The position numbers and the translations under genes were made by a program. The notes beneath the pieces are model-generated. The model saw only the letters and a program-made list of their open reading frames with translations, did no database searches and had not been told where the DNA came from. From positions 1,034,106 to 1,098,105 of the forward strand of contig NZ_BSTX01000001.1 in assembly GCF_030269765.1 (NCBI RefSeq): a DNA stretch of 64,000 nt, given 5' to 3'. This DNA is from Actinorhabdospora filicis. Lineage in GTDB: Bacteria; Actinomycetota; Actinomycetes; Mycobacteriales; Micromonosporaceae. This document shows, piece by piece, positions 19,122 through 27,801 of this stretch (positions within the stretch are counted from its first letter, which is position 1; every line of letters starts with the position of its first letter).

Positions 19122-20318
19122 CTACCTTCCGGCGGGCACCCGGTACTCGGGCAGCTCGACGCGGTCGGCCTTGCGGGCGGTCTTCTCGGCGGGCTTCTTC
19201 AGGGCGCGGGAGGTCATCATCGAGATCACCCGGTCCCGCATCCACATCGCGGCCCGGCCCTTCGGCAGGAAGCCGTTGACGCCGCCGGGCGGGAGCTTGC
19301 GGCATTCGGCGGCGTAGGGGCCCATGAGGTTCTCGTAGGACGCGAAGGCCACCCGGTGGTCGCCGCGGGCCGCGGCCAGTTCACCCGCGAGCAGGTAGGC
19401 CCCGACCATCGCCATGGCGGTGCCGTTGCCCGAGAGGGGCGAGCCGCAGTAGGCGGCGTCCCCGAGCAGGGTGACGCGACCGGACGTCCAGGTGTCCATG
19501 CGGACCTGGGCGACCTCGTCGAAGAAGAAGTCGGGCGAGTCGGGCAGCGCGCGCAGCAGGTCCGGCACGTGCCAGCCGGAACCGGCGAAGCGCTCGCGCA
19601 GGATCGCCCGCTGCGCCTCCTGGTCGCGCCGGTCGTAGTCGAGGCGCTTGGCGGCGAAGGCGAACATGGCCTTGGCGCGGCCCGGCGCCTCCGGCCGGAT
19701 CGCGGCCATCTTGCGGCCGGGGATCGAGTGCATCCGGAACCAGCCGTCCAGGTCGAGGCGGGTGCCGATGGTGAAGTAGGCCATGTAGGCGCCCAGGTGG
19801 TGCACGAAGCGGTCCTCGGGCCCGAAGACGAGCTTGCGGACGTTCGAGTGGAGCCCGTCGGCGCCGATGACCAGGTCGAAGCGGCGGGACCCGGAGCGCT
19901 CGAAGATCACCGAGACGCCCGAGGCGTCCTGGGTCAGGTGCGCGATGGAGTCGCCGAAGAGGTACTCCACGGGACCGGCCGCCCGGTACAGGATGTCGGT
20001 CAGGTCGCCGCGCAGGATCTCGATCTCGGCGACGGCGCCCTCGCCGCCGAGGGCCTCGGCGGGCATCGTCGCGGTCACCCGGTCCCGGGCGTCCACATAG
20101 GCCAGTCCGCGCTCGTGCACGCGGGCGGCCAGGATCGCCTCCGTCACGCCCATGCGCTCGGCGACCTCGCGGGACGCGCCGCGCAGGTCGACGGCGTGCC
20201 CGCCGGGCCGCGGAGCCGGCGCGCGCTCCACCACCGTGACGGCGAAACCGTGCCGGCGCAGCCAGTGCGCCAGCGACAATCCGGCGATGCTGGCGCCGGA
20301 GATCAGGATGTCGGTCAT
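19122..20318 (-). CDS. FAD-dependent aromatic-ring monooxygenase
   Basis: A 398-aa flavoprotein hydroxylase of the PHBH/TetX-like group. The FAD Rossmann motif is LISGASIAGLSLAHWLRRHG at 4-23, the second fingerprint is DLVIGADGLHSNVR near 150, and the GD motif is VTLLGDAAYCGSPLSGNG near 277. It would use NAD(P)H and oxygen to hydroxylate a small aromatic or polyketide-like substrate. The ATG at 20318 is chosen over an upstream in-frame extension because GGAG lies upstream at a workable distance and the flavin motif then starts at the usual position. It is divergent from a regulator gene that may control it. Confidence 0.88.
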   Translation of the reverse strand: MTDILISGASIAGLSLAHWLRRHGFAVTVVERAPAPRPGGHAVDLRGASREVAERMGVTEAILAARVHERGLAYVDARDRVTATMPAEALGGEGAVAEIEILRGDLTDILYRAAGPVEYLFGDSIAHLTQDASGVSVIFERSGSRRFDLVIGADGLHSNVRKLVFGPEDRFVHHLGAYMAYFTIGTRLDLDGWFRMHSIPGRKMAAIRPEAPGRAKAMFAFAAKRLDYDRRDQEAQRAILRERFAGSGWHVPDLLRALPDSPDFFFDEVAQVRMDTWTSGRVTLLGDAAYCGSPLSGNGTAMAMVGAYLLAGELAAARGDHRVAFASYENLMGPYAAECRKLPPGGVNGFLPKGRAAMWMRDRVISMMTSRALKKPAEKTARKADRVELPEYRVPAGR

Positions 20319-20452
20319 AGCGAGTTCTCCAGAGTGGTCGTTGCCTTGTCTCCCCGCTACGATCACCCGTGCCGACCGTGATTGAACAGCGAAAACGCTT
20401 GCAGGAAGCGGAAAGCGGGCTTCACGAAGCTGCATCGCGAGGAGAGTTCGGG

Positions 20453-21400
20453 ATGGATCTGGACGCACTCGGCATCAGCGCGCGCGACGAGCGCGTCTAC
20501 CGCTATCTCCTGCGCCGCCCCGACGGCGTCAACCGCGCCGAAGCGGCCACCGACCTCGGGCTTTGCGCCGCGGATCTCGTCGCCGTCGTGGACGCGCTCG
20601 CCGAGCTCGGCCTGATCTCCGGCCACGAGGTCCTCCACGCCCGCGACCCCGAGCGCGCGCTGGACGACCTCATCGAGCGCCGGATCGCCGAGACGCGCGA
20701 GCGGATGCGCGAGATCGGCGCCGTCCGCGACGTCCTGCCGTCCCTGCTGCGCGAGCGCGCCACCGGCGAGCCGGTCGAGCTCATCGAGCGCGTCGAGGAC
20801 ATCGACCGGGTCTACGCGCGCATCGCCGAGGTGCGGGAGGCCTCCGACGAGTGCCTGGCCATCGCCTCGGCCGAGCGCAGGCACGTCCAGCCGGGGCAGC
20901 AGCAGCGGACGCTCGACCGGCTGCGCCGCGGCAAGATCTACCGCACGATCGTCCACCGCGACGCCCTCGCCAGCCCGGCGATGCGCGCCCACATGACCGT
21001 GATCCACCGGGCCGGTGACCATCACCGCGTGGTCAACGAGCAGGTCCAGCCGACGCTGATCTTCGACCGGGCCGTCGCCTTCGTCCCGCTCGACCCGGGC
21101 AATCCCGCCAACGGCGCGCTGGTGGTGCGGCAGCCGGGGGTGGTGGCGACGCTGCTGGACCTCTTCGAGCGGCTCTGGGACCGGGCCACCGACCTCGAAC
21201 CGGCCGGGGACGGCCTCAACGAGGCCGAGCGGCTGGTCCTGGACCTGCTGTCGCGCTCCAGCAAGGACGAGACGGCCGCCCGCGAGCTGGGCGTGTCGGT
21301 GCGCACCTACCGCAAGCACGTGGCGTCCCTGATGGAGCGGCTCGGCGCGTCGACGCGCTTTCAGGCCGCGCGGCTGGCCGGGGAACGCGGCTGGCTCTAG
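20453..21400 (+). CDS. TrmB-like/LuxR-type HTH transcriptional regulator
   Basis: A 315-aa regulator. The N-terminus (MDLDALGISARDERVYRYLLRRPDGVNRAE) is a TrmB-like winged helix. A middle helical region and a small sensory domain follow, and a C-terminal LuxR/GerE HTH occupies about 255-315 (LNEAERLVLDLLSRSSKDETAARELGVSVRTYRKHVASLMERLG). This two-HTH layout is common in actinomycete orphan regulators. ATG 20453 has GAGGAG upstream, better than an in-frame start at 20369. It faces the monooxygenase gene across a 134-bp gap containing an ATCAC/GTGAT inverted repeat (20362-20382). Confidence 0.85.
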   Translation: MDLDALGISARDERVYRYLLRRPDGVNRAEAATDLGLCAADLVAVVDALAELGLISGHEVLHARDPERALDDLIERRIAETRERMREIGAVRDVLPSLLRERATGEPVELIERVEDIDRVYARIAEVREASDECLAIASAERRHVQPGQQQRTLDRLRRGKIYRTIVHRDALASPAMRAHMTVIHRAGDHHRVVNEQVQPTLIFDRAVAFVPLDPGNPANGALVVRQPGVVATLLDLFERLWDRATDLEPAGDGLNEAERLVLDLLSRSSKDETAARELGVSVRTYRKHVASLMERLGASTRFQAARLAGERGWL

Positions 21401-21418
21401 ACCGTCCGCGGGCGCATC

Positions 21419-22153
21419 ATGGAAGCCGGGGGTGACCCGGTGGACGAAGAGGTGACCGCCGGTGGGCGGGGAGTGCTGGCCGGGGCGTTCGCGCTGCTGG
21501 CGGTGCTGGCGCGCGGTGACGGGCCGGTGGGGCTGTCGGAGCTGGCGCGGCGGGCGGGCGTGCCGAAGCCGACGGCGCACCGGTTGCTGACGCAGCTGGC
21601 CGCGCTCGGGGCGGTGGAGCGGCACGGCGACCGCTACGTGGTCGGACGGCTGGTGGCGGTGCTCGGCGGGGCGTGGCGGCCCTATCCGGGGCTGCGGGAC
21701 GCGATCGCGCCCGTGGCGCGGAAGCTGGCGGCGGTGACCGGTGCGCCGGTGGCGGGGGTGTGCCTGGACGCCGAGCGCCGGGAGCGGCTCATCGCCTGCT
21801 CGGGCGACATGCTGCCGCGCATGAACGCCCTGGGCTTCAACTCGATCGTGCCCGAGGACGCCGCCTCGAAGCTGCTGCTGAAGTGCTTCGACGCCGCCGA
21901 GACCGAGGCGCCGTTGTCGCGGCTGGAGTGGCGCCGGGTCCGCGCCTCGGTGTCGGACCGAGGGTTCCTCGTCGCCTCGCACACCGAGCCCTCGGCCGTG
22001 CGATGCGTGGCCGCGCCGGTGTTCGCGCCGGACGGGCGGGTGGTGGCGGTGGTGTCCACGATGGTGCCGGGGACGCGGCTGCCGAGCTCGGTGCCGGACA
22101 CGCTCGTGCAAGCCGCCACCGACGTCGGGCGGCGGCTGGGGCCGGTCCGCTGA
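21419..22153 (+). CDS. IclR-family transcriptional regulator
   Basis: A 244-aa IclR regulator. The winged HTH is at about 20-80 (LAGAFALLAVLARGDGPVGLSELARRAGVPKPTAHRLLTQLAALG). The C-terminal GAF-like effector domain follows, with SVSDRGFLVASHTEP and FAPDGRVVAVVSTMVPG. Family members sense small carboxylates or aromatic acids and usually control a nearby catabolic operon; none is obvious here apart from the monooxygenase. It begins 18 bp after the stop of the preceding regulator gene and is likely co-transcribed with it. Confidence 0.9.
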   Translation: MEAGGDPVDEEVTAGGRGVLAGAFALLAVLARGDGPVGLSELARRAGVPKPTAHRLLTQLAALGAVERHGDRYVVGRLVAVLGGAWRPYPGLRDAIAPVARKLAAVTGAPVAGVCLDAERRERLIACSGDMLPRMNALGFNSIVPEDAASKLLLKCFDAAETEAPLSRLEWRRVRASVSDRGFLVASHTEPSAVRCVAAPVFAPDGRVVAVVSTMVPGTRLPSSVPDTLVQAATDVGRRLGPVR

Positions 22154-22235
22154 GCGGACCGGGTCCTTCTCCCGCGGGTCATCGCGTTCATAGGCTTCCG
22201 GTCGTCCGAAGGGATGCGATCCGAGGGGGAACCGG

Positions 22236-22811
22236 ATGCTCAAGTCACTGTGGGGACGGCTGCTGGCCGTCGCCGTCATCTTGTCCGTGGTGCCGCTGGT
22301 GAGCGGCTGCTCGGACCCGCCGCTGGTCCGGATCGCCTACCGGCAGATCGGCGGATGCCAGGGCGTGCCCGACCGCGAGACCAACGGGCAGCCGTCGGGG
22401 GCCGTGGCCGCCGGAGCGGGCTTCGACTACGTGGCCTACCGCGTCGACGTCATCGACAACTCGGCCAAGGGCGCGGCCACCTTCAACTTCGATCCGGAGC
22501 TGCTGAGCCTGGGCGACAGCTCGCACGGCGAGAACTTCGTGCAGATCGGTTACGCCACCGGCCTGGGCGATCAGTTCGGGCTGCCGCCGGCGGTGTTCCA
22601 CCCCGGCGACAAGACCGCCTACGCCGAGGCCAGGGTCTGGGCGATCGTCGACCGTCCCGACCCGAACAAGCCGTCATCGACCACCATCGACGCCTTCCCG
22701 CTGGTCTACCGGACGCCCGCCGGGTCACCGGGGGTGAACCTGGTCGACGAGGACGTCCGGCCCGGCTTCCCCTACCGCCCCAACTGCGTCGACCTGGAGT
22801 CGCTCGGCTGA
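22236..22811 (+). CDS. putative lipoprotein of unknown function
   Basis: A 191-aa exported protein. The N-terminus is a lipoprotein signal with lipobox LVSGC at Cys25. The mature region is rich in strands and polar residues (FDYVAYRVDVIDNSAKGAATFNFDPELLSLG), like an immunoglobulin-fold DUF4352-type domain that is common in actinomycete lipoproteins; that match is tentative. The gene has GAGGGGGA just before its start and is followed by a strong terminator. Confidence 0.75.
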   Translation: MLKSLWGRLLAVAVILSVVPLVSGCSDPPLVRIAYRQIGGCQGVPDRETNGQPSGAVAAGAGFDYVAYRVDVIDNSAKGAATFNFDPELLSLGDSSHGENFVQIGYATGLGDQFGLPPAVFHPGDKTAYAEARVWAIVDRPDPNKPSSTTIDAFPLVYRTPAGSPGVNLVDEDVRPGFPYRPNCVDLESLG

Positions 22812-22820
22812 AGGGTGCCG

Positions 22821-22856
22821 CGCGGGCCGGTCGCGGGAAGCGGACCGGCCCGCGCG
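22821..22856. terminator. bidirectional terminator
   Basis: GCGCGGGCCGGTC and GACCGGCCCGCGC make a perfect 13-bp stem with a 10-nt loop between the convergent lipoprotein and serine-hydrolase genes. Confidence 0.8.
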
Positions 22857-22862
22857 CGCCTG

Positions 22863-24734
22863 TCACAGTCGCGCGGTGAACGGCCATCCGAGCAGCTGGT
22901 AGTACCCGGCGACGGCGCTGAAGGCCACCATCAGCACGGTGAGCGCGGTGTAGTGGACGCGGGTGGCGGTCCCCCACCACCCCGCGCGCCAGGCGGCGGC
23001 GGTGAAGCCGACGGCGGCGGCGCTCACGACGGCCGCCAGGGTCAGCAGCGCGGGTATGGCGTTCAGGAGGGGCGAGCCGCCGACGAGGAGGCCGACGCCG
23101 AGGCGGTCCACGTCGGAGGCGGCCACGGCGATCACGGCCACGACTCCGGCCAGGGACGCCACGAAGGCCCAGCCGGTGGCGCGGGCGAGCTTGGCGGCCG
23201 TGGGAGCGGGAGTGGCCCGCCTGCGCCGGAGGAGGGCGATGAGCCACCAGACGGCGGTCACCGGCAGCGCCAGGAGCGTCAGCGCGATGATCACGGCGTG
23301 GGGCAGCGGCTCCCGGTACCAGGCGGCGCGTTCGTAGGCCTCGGCCGGGAAGCCGTCGAAGAAGAGGTACCGCGCCTCGCCGTCGGCTTCGCGGCGGAAG
23401 CCGATGACGGTGCCGTCGGCGCCGGACCAGAGGTCCCCGGCCAGCGGCGTGTACTCCACGCCGCCGACGTCGAGGCGTCCCCCGTCGGCGGTGACGGTCA
23501 GGGACGAGAAGAGGTTCGCCACGCGGGTCGGGTCGGTGCTGGGGGTGCGGGCGCTCTGGTAGGTGCCGGCGAGGCCGTCGGTGTCGCCGGGCGCGGCGGG
23601 CGGCGGGTTGCCGGTGGAGGGGAAGAAGCGGCTCACGAAGGCGTCGATGAGCTCGGCGCGCAGGTTGTGGCCGTTCCCGTCGCCGTTGTAGGTGACGTAC
23701 ACGCCGGTGTTCCGCTCGGGCAGGAGCGCCAGCCCGGCGTGGAAGCCGGGGACGTCGCCGCCGTGTTCGAGGAGCCGCTCGGCGCCGATGGACTGCTCCA
23801 TCCAGACCAGGCCGAGTCCGGGCAGGCCGGGGTGGTTGGCCCACTGCCGCTGCCGCATGAGGGCGACCGACGCCGGGCTCAGCACGCCGCCGCCGTCGCC
23901 GAGGTGGGCGAGCATGAAGCGGCCCATGTCGGGGGCGGTGGTGACGGTCCCGCCCCCGGCGGGGACGTCGTGGCCGTACTGGCCGCCGATGGGTTCGCGG
24001 CCGGATCCGTAGCCGGTGGCGAGGAGGGCGGCGATCGGCTCGGGGGCAGGCTGGACGGCGGTGCTGGAGGTCATGCCGAGGGGCGCGAAGACCTCGTCGC
24101 GCAGGTAGTCGGCGTAGGGCACGCCGGAGACGGCCTCGACGACGTACCCGGCGAGGGCGAGGGCGTAGTTGTCGTAGACGGCGACCTCGCCGGGCGGGCG
24201 GACGCGGGCGGGCATGTGCTCGCGGACGTAGTCGCGCAGCGGGAGGACGTCGGCGGCCGTCCGCGCGCCGGTGCCCAGGACCAGGCCGTCGAAACCGGCG
24301 GTGTGGGTGAGCAGGTTCCGCAGGGTGACGGGCCTGCCGGGGTAGGTGTCGGGGACCTCGAAGTCGAGGTACTCGTTGACGTCGGCGGCCAGGTCGAGCC
24401 GCCCGCGATCGACCAGGCTCATCACGGCGGTGGCGGTCCAGAGCTTGGCGGTGCTGGCGTTGAAGAAGGCCGTCCCGGGCTCCACGGGGCGGCCGGACGC
24501 CAGATCGGCCGTCCCGTAGCCGCCCGAGTAGGTCTCGCGTCCACCGGCGACCACGGTCACCGAGGCGCCGGGGATGTCGGCCTGCGTCAGCAGCCCCGGC
24601 AGGGTGTCGTCGAAGAAGGCCTTCGCCGACTCCGGGGTCAGTTCGGGCGGCGCGGCCGCGGCGGGCGCGACGGGTATCGCGGACAGGGCGATCCCGGCCG
24701 CGAGGGGCAGCAGGAGCCGTCGTCGGATGCTCAT
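22863..24734 (-). CDS. serine hydrolase of the beta-lactamase/class C fold with C-terminal membrane helices
   Basis: A 623-aa exported enzyme. A signal peptide (LLLPLAAGIALSAIPVAPAAAA) is followed by a beta-lactamase domain over about 30-390. The SxxK nucleophile is in FFNASTAKLWTA near 94, the YxN motif is VYDNYALALAG near 187, and the third box is LEHGGDVPGFHAG near 328. A lipocalin-like segment follows, then four or more membrane helices from about 480 to 623. The layout matches penicillin-binding-protein-like peptidases or esterases of the FmtA/EstB group fixed in the membrane. Substrate unknown. Confidence 0.88.
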   Translation of the reverse strand: MSIRRRLLLPLAAGIALSAIPVAPAAAAPPELTPESAKAFFDDTLPGLLTQADIPGASVTVVAGGRETYSGGYGTADLASGRPVEPGTAFFNASTAKLWTATAVMSLVDRGRLDLAADVNEYLDFEVPDTYPGRPVTLRNLLTHTAGFDGLVLGTGARTAADVLPLRDYVREHMPARVRPPGEVAVYDNYALALAGYVVEAVSGVPYADYLRDEVFAPLGMTSSTAVQPAPEPIAALLATGYGSGREPIGGQYGHDVPAGGGTVTTAPDMGRFMLAHLGDGGGVLSPASVALMRQRQWANHPGLPGLGLVWMEQSIGAERLLEHGGDVPGFHAGLALLPERNTGVYVTYNGDGNGHNLRAELIDAFVSRFFPSTGNPPPAAPGDTDGLAGTYQSARTPSTDPTRVANLFSSLTVTADGGRLDVGGVEYTPLAGDLWSGADGTVIGFRREADGEARYLFFDGFPAEAYERAAWYREPLPHAVIIALTLLALPVTAVWWLIALLRRRRATPAPTAAKLARATGWAFVASLAGVVAVIAVAASDVDRLGVGLLVGGSPLLNAIPALLTLAAVVSAAAVGFTAAAWRAGWWGTATRVHYTALTVLMVAFSAVAGYYQLLGWPFTARL

Positions 24735-24825
24735 GCCCCAAGGCTCGGCCGCGAGCGGGCGCGGGACATGGCCTCAGGGGCGGGATCGGCTCACCGCGTT
24801 ACGCCCGGGGAGGTCATCCCCAGGG

Positions 24826-26274
24826 CTAACGGACCCGGCGCGGCAGGGCCAGCACGAGCAGCAGCGCGGCCAGGCTCAGGCAGGCGCTGACCAGGATGGC
24901 GTTGGTGGCGGCCTCGCTGAAGCCGGTCGCGACCGCCGCCGGGGTGTTGCCGCGCACCACGAGCGTCCCGAACAGGACGCTGCCCACCACCGCGATGCCG
25001 ATGGCGCTGCCGATGCGCTGGACGGCGGCGACCACGCCGCTGGCCGCGCCCGCCTCGGCGGGGGCGACGGTGGCCACGATGAAGGAGGTGTTGGGCGCGA
25101 TGAAGAAGCCGTTGCCGAGACCGGCCACGAACAGCGGGACCAGGAACTGCCAGTGGCTGAGCCCGTCGGCGGGGGTCAGCAGCAGCACCAGCCACACCGC
25201 CGTCAGCCCGGCGGTGACCAGGGCGGCACCGGCGATGAGGACGGTCCGGCCGTAGCGCTTGGCGAGCCGGTTGCTCTGCGCCGCGCCGATGATGTTGCCG
25301 ATGGCGAAGGGCAGCGACACCAGCCCGGTCTCCAGGGCGGTGTGCCCGAGCCCGGCCTGCCACAGCAGCGAGATGACGAAGAAAATACTGGTGAAGGCGG
25401 CGAAGTAGATCAGCGCGAGCACGACCCCGCCGGTGAACGCGCGGTGCCGGAACAACCCCGGCGGGACGAGCGGGCCGCGCCCGCGCCGGGCGTAGGCGTT
25501 CTCCCACAGCGCGAAGGAGACCAGGAGCAGCAGGCCGCCCGCGATGGACAGGAACGTCCACGGGGGCCAGCCGGCGTCCTCGCCCTGGATGAGCGGGACG
25601 AGCACGGCGACCAGGCCGCCGGTGACCAGCAGCAGCCCGAGCCAGTCGACGCCACCGGACAGGGTCTGCGAGGCGGACTTGCGGGGCAGCAGGACGGCCG
25701 CCGCGATCAGCGTGAGGACGCCGATGGGCAGGTTCACCCAGAACACCAGGCGCCAGCCGTTCTCCTCGCCCGCCGCCTGGATGATCAGGCCGCCCAGGAT
25801 CGGCCCGAGGGCGGTGGACACGCCGATGACCGAGCCCATGACCGCGAAGGCCCGCCCGCGCGCCCTGGGCGGGAACAGCAGCTGGATGAAGGCGGTGACC
25901 GCCGGGACGTACACGCCGCACGCCAGGCCCTGCGCGACGCGCGAGACGACGAGCTGGAGGTCGCTGCGGGCGAAGCCGCAGGCGAGGCTGGCGAGGGTGA
26001 ACAGGCTCAGGCCCGCGAAGAACACCCACTTGTGGCCGAGACGGTCCCCCAAGCGCCCGGCGGGGATCAGCGCCAGGCCGAAGGCGAGGGCGTAGCCGGA
26101 GATGATCCAGGACAGGGTCGCCTCGGAGGCGTTCAGGCTGTTGCGGATCGGCGGTAGCGCGACATTGACGATGGTGGTGTCCAGCAGGGCCATGAACATG
26201 CCCGCCAGCAGCACCGACAGGGCCCGCCAGGTCCGGCCGGTGACGGCGGGTTCCGCGGCGCCGGTGCTGGACAT
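24826..26274 (-). CDS. MFS exporter, DHA2 (14-TM) family
   Basis: A 482-aa drug:proton antiporter of the EmrB/QacA type. Fourteen hydrophobic segments are evident. Motif C is recognisable in SVIGVSTALGPILGGLIIQ near residue 150, and motif A in GRLGDRLGHKWVFFAG near 75. The DHA2 family exports hydrophobic drugs, dyes or self-made metabolites. ATG 26274 is preferred to an in-frame GTG nine bases upstream. It is divergent from the DUF1304 gene with an 80-bp gap; no dedicated regulator is adjacent. Confidence 0.9.
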   Translation of the reverse strand: MSSTGAAEPAVTGRTWRALSVLLAGMFMALLDTTIVNVALPPIRNSLNASEATLSWIISGYALAFGLALIPAGRLGDRLGHKWVFFAGLSLFTLASLACGFARSDLQLVVSRVAQGLACGVYVPAVTAFIQLLFPPRARGRAFAVMGSVIGVSTALGPILGGLIIQAAGEENGWRLVFWVNLPIGVLTLIAAAVLLPRKSASQTLSGGVDWLGLLLVTGGLVAVLVPLIQGEDAGWPPWTFLSIAGGLLLLVSFALWENAYARRGRGPLVPPGLFRHRAFTGGVVLALIYFAAFTSIFFVISLLWQAGLGHTALETGLVSLPFAIGNIIGAAQSNRLAKRYGRTVLIAGAALVTAGLTAVWLVLLLTPADGLSHWQFLVPLFVAGLGNGFFIAPNTSFIVATVAPAEAGAASGVVAAVQRIGSAIGIAVVGSVLFGTLVVRGNTPAAVATGFSEAATNAILVSACLSLAALLLVLALPRRVR

Positions 26275-26353
26275 GGGCTCCACGATATGTGCCGGTGGGC
26301 TCCGGCTCGGCGGTTACCGCGACATTCGCCGCGCCGGGGACGAGGATGGCGGC

Positions 26354-26710
26354 ATGAACGTCGTCGCCGTGATCCTGGCCCTGGTGGCCGCCGCCGTGCA
26401 CGTGCTGATCTTCGTGCTGGAGGCCGTCCTGTTCCCGCGGGACGCGAAGGTGCGCGCCCGGTTCCGGGTGGCGCCCGCCGACGCCGAGGGCGTCCGGCCG
26501 TGGGCGTTCAACCAGGGCTTCTACAACCTGTTCCTGGCCGTGGGCGTGGTCATCGGGGTGGTCACCGGCGAGCGCGTCCTGGTGGCCTTCTGCTGCGGTT
26601 CGATGGTGGCCGCCGCGCTGGTGCTGGTGGTGACCGACCGGCGGATGCTCCAGGGCGCGGTGGTGCAGGGGCTGGTGCCGCTGGCGGCGCTGGCGCTGCT
26701 ATGGGTATGA
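26354..26710 (+). CDS. DUF1304 membrane protein
   Basis: A 118-aa integral membrane protein with four helices, matching DUF1304 in length and pattern: LVAAAVHVLIFVLEAVLFPR at the start, WAFNQGFYNLFLAVG in the middle (the conserved NQGxYNxFLA segment) and a final LVPLAALALLWV. The function of the family is unknown. One base separates its stop from the next start, so the reductase gene is translationally coupled. Confidence 0.88.
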   Translation: MNVVAVILALVAAAVHVLIFVLEAVLFPRDAKVRARFRVAPADAEGVRPWAFNQGFYNLFLAVGVVIGVVTGERVLVAFCCGSMVAAALVLVVTDRRMLQGAVVQGLVPLAALALLWV

Positions 26711-26711
26711 G

Positions 26712-27278
26712 ATGCGCAGACTGACCTATTTCATCGCCACGAGCCTGGACGGTTTCATCGCCGATCCATCGGGTTCGCTGGCGCCGTTCTTCCCGCTGCC
26801 CGACGGGATGGCGGAGTACCTCGTGGGCGAGTACCCGGAGACGCTGCCGGCGCATCTGCACGAGCCGATGGGCGTGGGTGGTTCCTCGGGCCGCTTCGAC
26901 GCCGTCCTGATGGGCCGTGGGGCGTGGGAGCCGGGTCTGGCCGAGGGCGTGACGAGCCCGTACTCGCATCTGGACCAGTACGTGTTCTCCTCGACGCTGG
27001 GGGCGGTGGACGGGCTCACGGTCGTGCCCGGGGACGCCGTGGCGGCGGTGCGGGAGCTGAAGTCGCGCGAGGGCGGCGGGATCTGGCTGCTGGGCGGCGG
27101 GCGCCTGGCGGGCGCGCTGGCGGGTGAGATCGACGAGCTGATCGTGAAGGTCTACCCGCTCGTGCTGGGCGAGGGGCGTCCGGTGTTCGAGGGCGGGCGG
27201 CCGGAGCGGCTGACGCTGGACGGGACGCGCCCGATCGGCAGCGGCGGGGCCGTCGAACTGCGGTATTCCAGCAGGTAG
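26712..27278 (+). CDS. dihydrofolate reductase-like (RibD C-terminal domain) protein
   Basis: A 188-aa protein of the DHFR/RibD_C fold. The N-terminus YFIATSLDGFIADPSGS is the family hallmark, followed by VLMGRGAWEPG near 70 and the nucleotide-binding GGGIWLLGGGRLAGAL near 115. Related proteins are NADPH-dependent reductases of unknown substrate (YwjB/YyaP group), not folate enzymes. It shares a transcript with the DUF1304 gene and has no ribosome-binding site of its own. Confidence 0.88.
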   Translation: MRRLTYFIATSLDGFIADPSGSLAPFFPLPDGMAEYLVGEYPETLPAHLHEPMGVGGSSGRFDAVLMGRGAWEPGLAEGVTSPYSHLDQYVFSSTLGAVDGLTVVPGDAVAAVRELKSREGGGIWLLGGGRLAGALAGEIDELIVKVYPLVLGEGRPVFEGGRPERLTLDGTRPIGSGGAVELRYSSR

Positions 27279-27371
27279 AACGCATGGTGAGGGGACCGTC
27301 GGGCCCGGCCCGGCGGTCTTTCTCCGTACGCCGTCCACTGTTGACGGACGAAGTTCTGTTCTCTTAAAGTA

Positions 27372-27383
27372 CTAGGACCCTAG
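27372..27383 (+). promoter_or_regulatory. inverted repeat at the GntR/ABC operon start
   Basis: CTAGG-AC-CCTAG is a 5-bp-arm palindrome that ends 4 nt before the regulator ATG. It sits in the AT-rich promoter stretch TTAAAGTACTAGG. YtrA-type GntR repressors usually bind such a site to autoregulate. Confidence 0.5.
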
Positions 27384-27387
27384 ATAA

Positions 27388-27801
27388 ATGGAGTACGTGG
27401 TGATCGAGTTCCACCTCGACGGCCGCTCGGGTGTCTCCCCCTACATGCAGCTCGTCCAGCAGGTCCGGCGGGCCGTACGGCTGGGGATGCTCACCGAGGG
27501 CGACCGGCTGCCGACCGTCAAGGAGGTCGTCGCGCGGCTGGCCATCAACCCGAACACGGTACTGAAGGCCTACCGCGAGCTCGAACACGAGGGCCTCGCC
27601 GCCGCCAAACCCGGGGTCGGCACCTTCATCACCCACCGGATCACCGACTCGTCCCTGGCCGCGCACGACGCGCTGCGCGGCGAGCTGCGCACCTGGCTGG
27701 ACCGGGCCACCGCCGCCGGGCTGGACGCCGAAAGCGTCGAAGCCCTCTTCGTGACCACCTTCCGCGAGCACACCGAGACCAGAACTGAGGAGCCGGCATG
27801 A
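27388..27801 (+). CDS. GntR-family regulator, YtrA subfamily
   Basis: A 137-aa repressor. The GntR winged helix covers about 10-80 (PYMQLVQQVRRAVRLGMLTEGDRLPTVKEVVARLAINPNTVLKAYRELEHEGL), and only a short ~40-residue helical tail follows, which is the YtrA type. YtrA regulators control the ABC exporter encoded just downstream. Here the stop overlaps the ATPase start by 4 bp (ATGA). An in-frame GTG at 27403 is an alternative start. No Shine-Dalgarno precedes the ATG, and the palindrome is only 4 nt away. Confidence 0.9.
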   Translation: MEYVVIEFHLDGRSGVSPYMQLVQQVRRAVRLGMLTEGDRLPTVKEVVARLAINPNTVLKAYRELEHEGLAAAKPGVGTFITHRITDSSLAAHDALRGELRTWLDRATAAGLDAESVEALFVTTFREHTETRTEEPA